From the NCBI RefSeq assembly GCF_030915405.1, contig NZ_CP133262.1, positions 2,604,001 through 2,668,000 of the forward strand: a stretch of 64,000 nucleotides of DNA, written 5' to 3'. Position numbers and translations under genes: made by a program. This DNA comes from Neobacillus nitrireducens. Its GTDB lineage: Bacteria > Bacillota > Bacilli > Bacillales > Cytobacillaceae. The notes beneath the pieces were generated by a model. It did not search any database and had not been told where the DNA came from. It saw only the letters and a program-made list of their open reading frames with translations. Positions 61,029 through 64,000 of this stretch are shown here, in pieces. The stretch's first letter is position 1; each line of letters starts with the position of its first letter.

Positions 61029-62204
61029 TTATAGGAACAAACCTATGATAGTTCCCGTTAAGACTGATCCCATTGTTGCAACTAACAATACCTTTAAACC
61101 AACTTTAGCTAACTCACTCGCTTTTTCATTATTAATAGCTTGTACAGTTCCTAAAATGATTCCAATGGAAGAGAAGTTAGCAAATGATACTAAGAAACCT
61201 GAGACGATCCCTACAGTCTTCGGAGCCAAGTGAGGGATCATTTTCATGAAGTCTAACATAGCGACGAACTCGTTAGCGGCTACCTTGGTACCCATGACTG
61301 AGCCAGCTTTAACAATCTCATTTGAAGGAATACCCATGATCCAAGCGATTGGTGCGAATACATATCCAAGTACACCAGTGAAAGAGATTCCGAAGATTGA
61401 AGTAAAAACCCAGTTAACTGCCGCGATCAATCCTACATAAGTGATAAGCATAGCGCCTACGATTAAAGCCGTCTTTCCACCGAGCAATGTCCAGTTGCCG
61501 ATGGCTTCAAAAAGAGATTTCTCTGGAATCATTCCTTTAATGTCGATTTCTTCATCTTCTTCTTTTCGAACGGGACAAACGATCGTTGATAGGATAAGTC
61601 CTGAGAATACGTTAATTGGTAACGCCACCAATACGAACTCCGCAGGAATCATTTGCATGTAAGCACCTAAGATGGAACAACTTACCGCAACAAGAGAAGA
61701 AGTAACAACAACAAACAAGCGATTACCAGAAAGGCTAGGAATGAATGATTTAACAGAAAGAATGGCAGAAGTATCACCAAATACCATAGAATTCACCGCA
61801 ACAAATGATTCCACTTTTGGTAGACCTGTTATTTTACTTACGGCACCACCAATGTATTTAATAGCTAATGGTAATATTCTTGAATAAGTTAAGATACCTA
61901 GAAGAGCTGTTACGAATACAATCATCATAAGAACATTTACAAAGAATAAATTCTTTCCTGCAAGATCACCGAATACGAATGAGATCCCGTCATTACCAAA
62001 AGAAAGAACTTTGTTAAAGCCATTTACGATCTTGTGCAGAACTTTTTGACCGATTGAAGTATTGAGCATAAACCAAGCGATAAACAACTGAACAGCTGCC
62101 ATGATACCGACTGCACGATAGTTGATGTTTTTCTTATCGTTGGACATCAACCAAGCAATACCTACTAGAACTAGGATACCAATGATTGCGATTAGGATTG
62201 ACAT
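61029..62204 (-). CDS. NupC-type concentrative nucleoside transporter
   Basis: 391 residues with about ten hydrophobic segments. CNT family motifs: FVFGDLAGKNLFFVNVLMMI near 82, NSMVFGDTSAILSVKSFIP near 138, GIPSNEIVKAGSVMGTKVAA near 297 and GFLVSFANFSSIGIILG near 342. It is a proton- or sodium-coupled importer of nucleosides. Its ribosome binding site (GGAGGT) lies in the end of the AmiS/UreI gene, so the two are co-translated. Confidence 0.92.
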   Translation of the reverse strand: MSILIAIIGILVLVGIAWLMSNDKKNINYRAVGIMAAVQLFIAWFMLNTSIGQKVLHKIVNGFNKVLSFGNDGISFVFGDLAGKNLFFVNVLMMIVFVTALLGILTYSRILPLAIKYIGGAVSKITGLPKVESFVAVNSMVFGDTSAILSVKSFIPSLSGNRLFVVVTSSLVAVSCSILGAYMQMIPAEFVLVALPINVFSGLILSTIVCPVRKEEDEEIDIKGMIPEKSLFEAIGNWTLLGGKTALIVGAMLITYVGLIAAVNWVFTSIFGISFTGVLGYVFAPIAWIMGIPSNEIVKAGSVMGTKVAANEFVAMLDFMKMIPHLAPKTVGIVSGFLVSFANFSSIGIILGTVQAINNEKASELAKVGLKVLLVATMGSVLTGTIIGLFL

Positions 62205-62205
62205 A

Positions 62206-62853
62206 TTATTTTACCTCCAGAGGATGGATTTCTTGAATTTCTTGACCGATATTATCGTTTTGATCCGAAAACTTCAATCTGTAAAAACTAACAACAAAAT
62301 AGACAATGGCTAGGATTAATACGCTAGTCCAAATTTGATGAACAATATGAGTATTCCAGATACTTAAAAAGTAAAGGAGCGACGGAATGGTCAACGTTAC
62401 CCACGACTGAACAAATGCAACTTTCCCAATATAATGGTCGATTTTCTTACCTAGTGCATTTGATAAAAAGAACAGAAACCATAAAAATGCCCACATGCCC
62501 CATGTTAGTGCATTGACAACATCATGAAAGTGAATAATAGATGTAAAAGTATATACAATTCCAATAATAGCAACCCAGAGACTGAACCAACCAAGCCCGC
62601 TGCCTTCAAGTCCCTTCCATATATTGCATCCAACATATAAATAAGTTAACCCAAATAAGAATATAGATGCATCATTATAAAGCTCCCAATGATCTTGACC
62701 CGAAACAATGATTAAGTAAAATGGGATGATTATTTGAATCGTTCCTATGAAAAGATTAAATATCCCCACACTTTTTGCCTCTGCTTTTCCTAACAGCATG
62801 AGACTGTTAAGAAATAATACTGCACCTGAAAGAAATAAACCAACAAACCCCAT
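62206..62853 (-). CDS. AmiS/UreI family channel protein
   Basis: 215 residues, six to seven TM helices. The N-terminal half matches the family (FLSGAVLFLNSLMLLGKAEA, YNDASIFLFGLTYLYVG near 78, GLGWFSLWVAI). AmiS/UreI proteins are channels for urea or short-chain amides. No urease or amidase gene is in the window. One base separates it from the nupC-like gene, so it may be a companion for nucleoside or nitrogen-source uptake (inference). Confidence 0.85.
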   Translation of the reverse strand: MGFVGLFLSGAVLFLNSLMLLGKAEAKSVGIFNLFIGTIQIIIPFYLIIVSGQDHWELYNDASIFLFGLTYLYVGCNIWKGLEGSGLGWFSLWVAIIGIVYTFTSIIHFHDVVNALTWGMWAFLWFLFFLSNALGKKIDHYIGKVAFVQSWVTLTIPSLLYFLSIWNTHIVHQIWTSVLILAIVYFVVSFYRLKFSDQNDNIGQEIQEIHPLEVK

Positions 62854-63168
62854 ATTAATTGTTGTGAAAAGAATTTTTCACAACTTTCCCTCCTTCACAA
62901 ACAGGACTGAGTGAACGCTTCCATCTGTAGTTTCTAAAACACGTAAATAATATAACACAACTTTTGAACAAATGTTAAAACACTTATGAAAAAATGTAAA
63001 TTATTTTTTCATAATTCCCTAGAAAATGTCCATTTCCATATATTTCATAAGAATTTTTATAAAAATTTTTGAATAAAAGTGAAATTTTGTAATATTTACT
63101 TTGAAAAAATGTAAATAAAACTCACATAAGATACACTATGCAATTGCACTTTTTAAACAAGGGAGGAT
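62854..63168. promoter_or_regulatory. AT-rich regulatory region upstream of the AmiS/UreI-NupC operon
   Basis: Holds the inverted repeat TTGTGAAAAGAATTTTTCAC (62865-62886 region), an ATGAAAAAATGTAAATTATT...TCAT palindrome near 62985-63012 and a second AAAAAATGTAAAT near 63105. These recurring elements suggest one or more operators. Confidence 0.45.
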
Positions 63169-63273
63169 ATGAAAGTTTCAATTGTAGAGATACAAAAAGA
63201 CCTGGAAGAGGAAATCCTCATTAGGTGTTATGAGATGTGTTGTGATATCAAGGCAGTATGTGCATGTGCTTAG
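63169..63273 (+). pseudogene. LytTR-regulator N-terminal remnant or small peptide
   Basis: 34 codons behind GGGAGG, which is only two bases from the ATG. MKVSIVEIQKDLEEEILIRC resembles the opening of LytTR-domain regulators (MKISIEEI...EEEIIIRC), then ends CCDIKAVCACA and a stop. A truncated regulator is the best guess. The Cys-rich tail could also suit a real small peptide, but the poor spacing speaks against efficient translation. Confidence 0.35.
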
Positions 63274-63358
63274 AAATAAACTGGAGTTTTCAGAGGAGGG
63301 ACAATAGGAAAAAGACCAAACGTCAAAGAAAAAATGTTGCGTCTTGGTCTATACAAAT

Positions 63359-64000
63359 TTATAATAAATTTTTTAATAATTTCTGTGTTTCTAACTGGAA
63401 GGAATCCCTATACACTGGATAACCAGGTTGCGAGTTCGTCCGTATTTGGGTCTGAAGTAAGTCGAGTAAACCCTGCATATCTGGATCATTTCCCTTTTTT
63501 AATTCACCTTTCTGGAGAACGTTCAAGTTTCCAAAAAACTTACTAATAGTTTGTAAGTAAGTGCCGGCCTCCTTTTGATCTGTTGAAGATAAGTGTCCTT
63601 CCTTTTCCCATTCCTTTAAGGTCGTTACTATGGTCGAAATATAATCATAGCATTTGCTCATCTTTTTGAGCTCCATATCATAATTATTAAGCAGGGAATG
63701 ATGCTTTTTGCCAAAAGGATTAAATTTCAAACTATTGGTTGCTGTACTTAATATATCCTTTGTAGAATGTAACTCCTGCAAAAATTGATTTATTTTGTTC
63801 TCTATGATGTTCCCTTTTTCTTGTCCCCATTCGACTTGGATCCAATTGGAAAGTTCACTAAGGATTTCTGAGAGTTGACCTGATAATTTTTCTAAAGATT
63901 TTGCTGCCTTCTTTGTAAAGTCTGGCGGGAATAAAAACATGTGAATCAAAATAGCCACTACTATCCCAATCATCGTATCCACTATCCGATCAAATGCATA
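63359..64000 (-). CDS. FUSC/aromatic acid exporter-type membrane protein, 3' part
   Basis: The gene enters from beyond the right edge (the frame is open through 64000). Visible: the last TM segment with RIVDTMIGIVVAILIHMFLF, the R-x-x-D-T-x-x-G signature of the FUSC/ArAE exporters, then a ~190-residue soluble, helical tail (coiled-coil-like KSLEKLSGQLSEILSELSNW). Such proteins are linked to efflux of aromatic acids. The N-terminal membrane part lies outside the window. Confidence 0.75.
   Translation of the reverse strand, partial: YAFDRIVDTMIGIVVAILIHMFLFPPDFTKKAAKSLEKLSGQLSEILSELSNWIQVEWGQEKGNIIENKINQFLQELHSTKDILSTATNSLKFNPFGKKHHSLLNNYDMELKKMSKCYDYISTIVTTLKEWEKEGHLSSTDQKEAGTYLQTISKFFGNLNVLQKGELKKGNDPDMQGLLDLLQTQIRTNSQPGYPVYRDSFQLETQKLLKNLL

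Overview
The window looks like chromosome from a mesophilic, low-GC, spore-forming Bacillaceae member (Bacillus/Neobacillus-like). Supporting signs are AGGAGG-type ribosome binding sites, a CcpA-type cre site, HPr kinase, two Kin-type histidine kinases, an ECF41 sigma factor and TGTGA-N6-TCACA boxes like those bound by Bacillus Fnr. Much of the content suits a facultative anaerobe: class Ib and class III ribonucleotide reductases, a citrate fermentation locus, a glutamate decarboxylase and CoA-transfer chemistry. No transposase, phage, rRNA, tRNA or CRISPR was found.

Layout. 1-2340: tail of a frameshifted ABC-F ATPase gene, a DoxX gene, a 21-bp tandem repeat and a DnaB-like remnant. 2435-5371: an EcsC-like/SHOCT protein, a two-gene retropepsin-like protease module, and a secreted collagen-like protein whose C-terminus looks like the Hcp tube fold. 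5642-8660: glutamate decarboxylase, then a gene graveyard (Crp/Fnr, TPR, DoxX and M42 peptidase fragments) broken up by palindromic repeats. 8691-10217: lipoprotein with Ig-like repeats. 10503-17326: nrdH-nrdI-nrdE-nrdF-nrdD-nrdG on the minus strand behind a cobalamin riboswitch and terminator. 17543-19021: a radical SAM/SPASM enzyme followed by a 28-codon gene with a strong ribosome binding site, a candidate RiPP system.

19102-29797: citrate fermentation. citC-citD-citE-citF-citX-citG run leftwards. The citA-citB two-component genes, a 2-hydroxycarboxylate carrier, a 63-residue protein and a frameshifted FAH-family gene run rightwards. CitA/CitB would sense citrate, the carrier imports it, lyase makes acetate and oxaloacetate, and the FAH-family enzyme could decarboxylate oxaloacetate. 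A cre site precedes the carrier. 30013-32249: an ECF41 sigma factor and its presumed target, an FAD oxidoreductase with an ECF41-type promoter.

32498-44308: ordinary small genes (MOSC, histidine phosphatase, YdbC-like, histidine kinase, TerD/TerA, BrnQ, hydrolase, short CysJ-like reductase), with a roughly 290-bp duplicated block and a nonsense-mutated endonuclease-like gene. 44545-50140: a CoA-transferase, OFA transporter and FabK-like operon next to an enhancer-binding regulator with a degenerate GAFTGA loop; two Fnr-like boxes lie upstream of the operon. 50740-64000: histidine kinase, flavoprotein, polytopic membrane protein, aminotransferase plus CoA-acylating semialdehyde dehydrogenase, an HprK paralogue candidate, AEC carrier, UPF0178 protein, NupC with an AmiS/UreI-type channel, and the edge of a FUSC/ArAE-type protein.

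The best candidates for something new are the radical SAM plus 28-residue peptide pair, the collagen/Hcp-like secreted protein, and the small retropepsin module.
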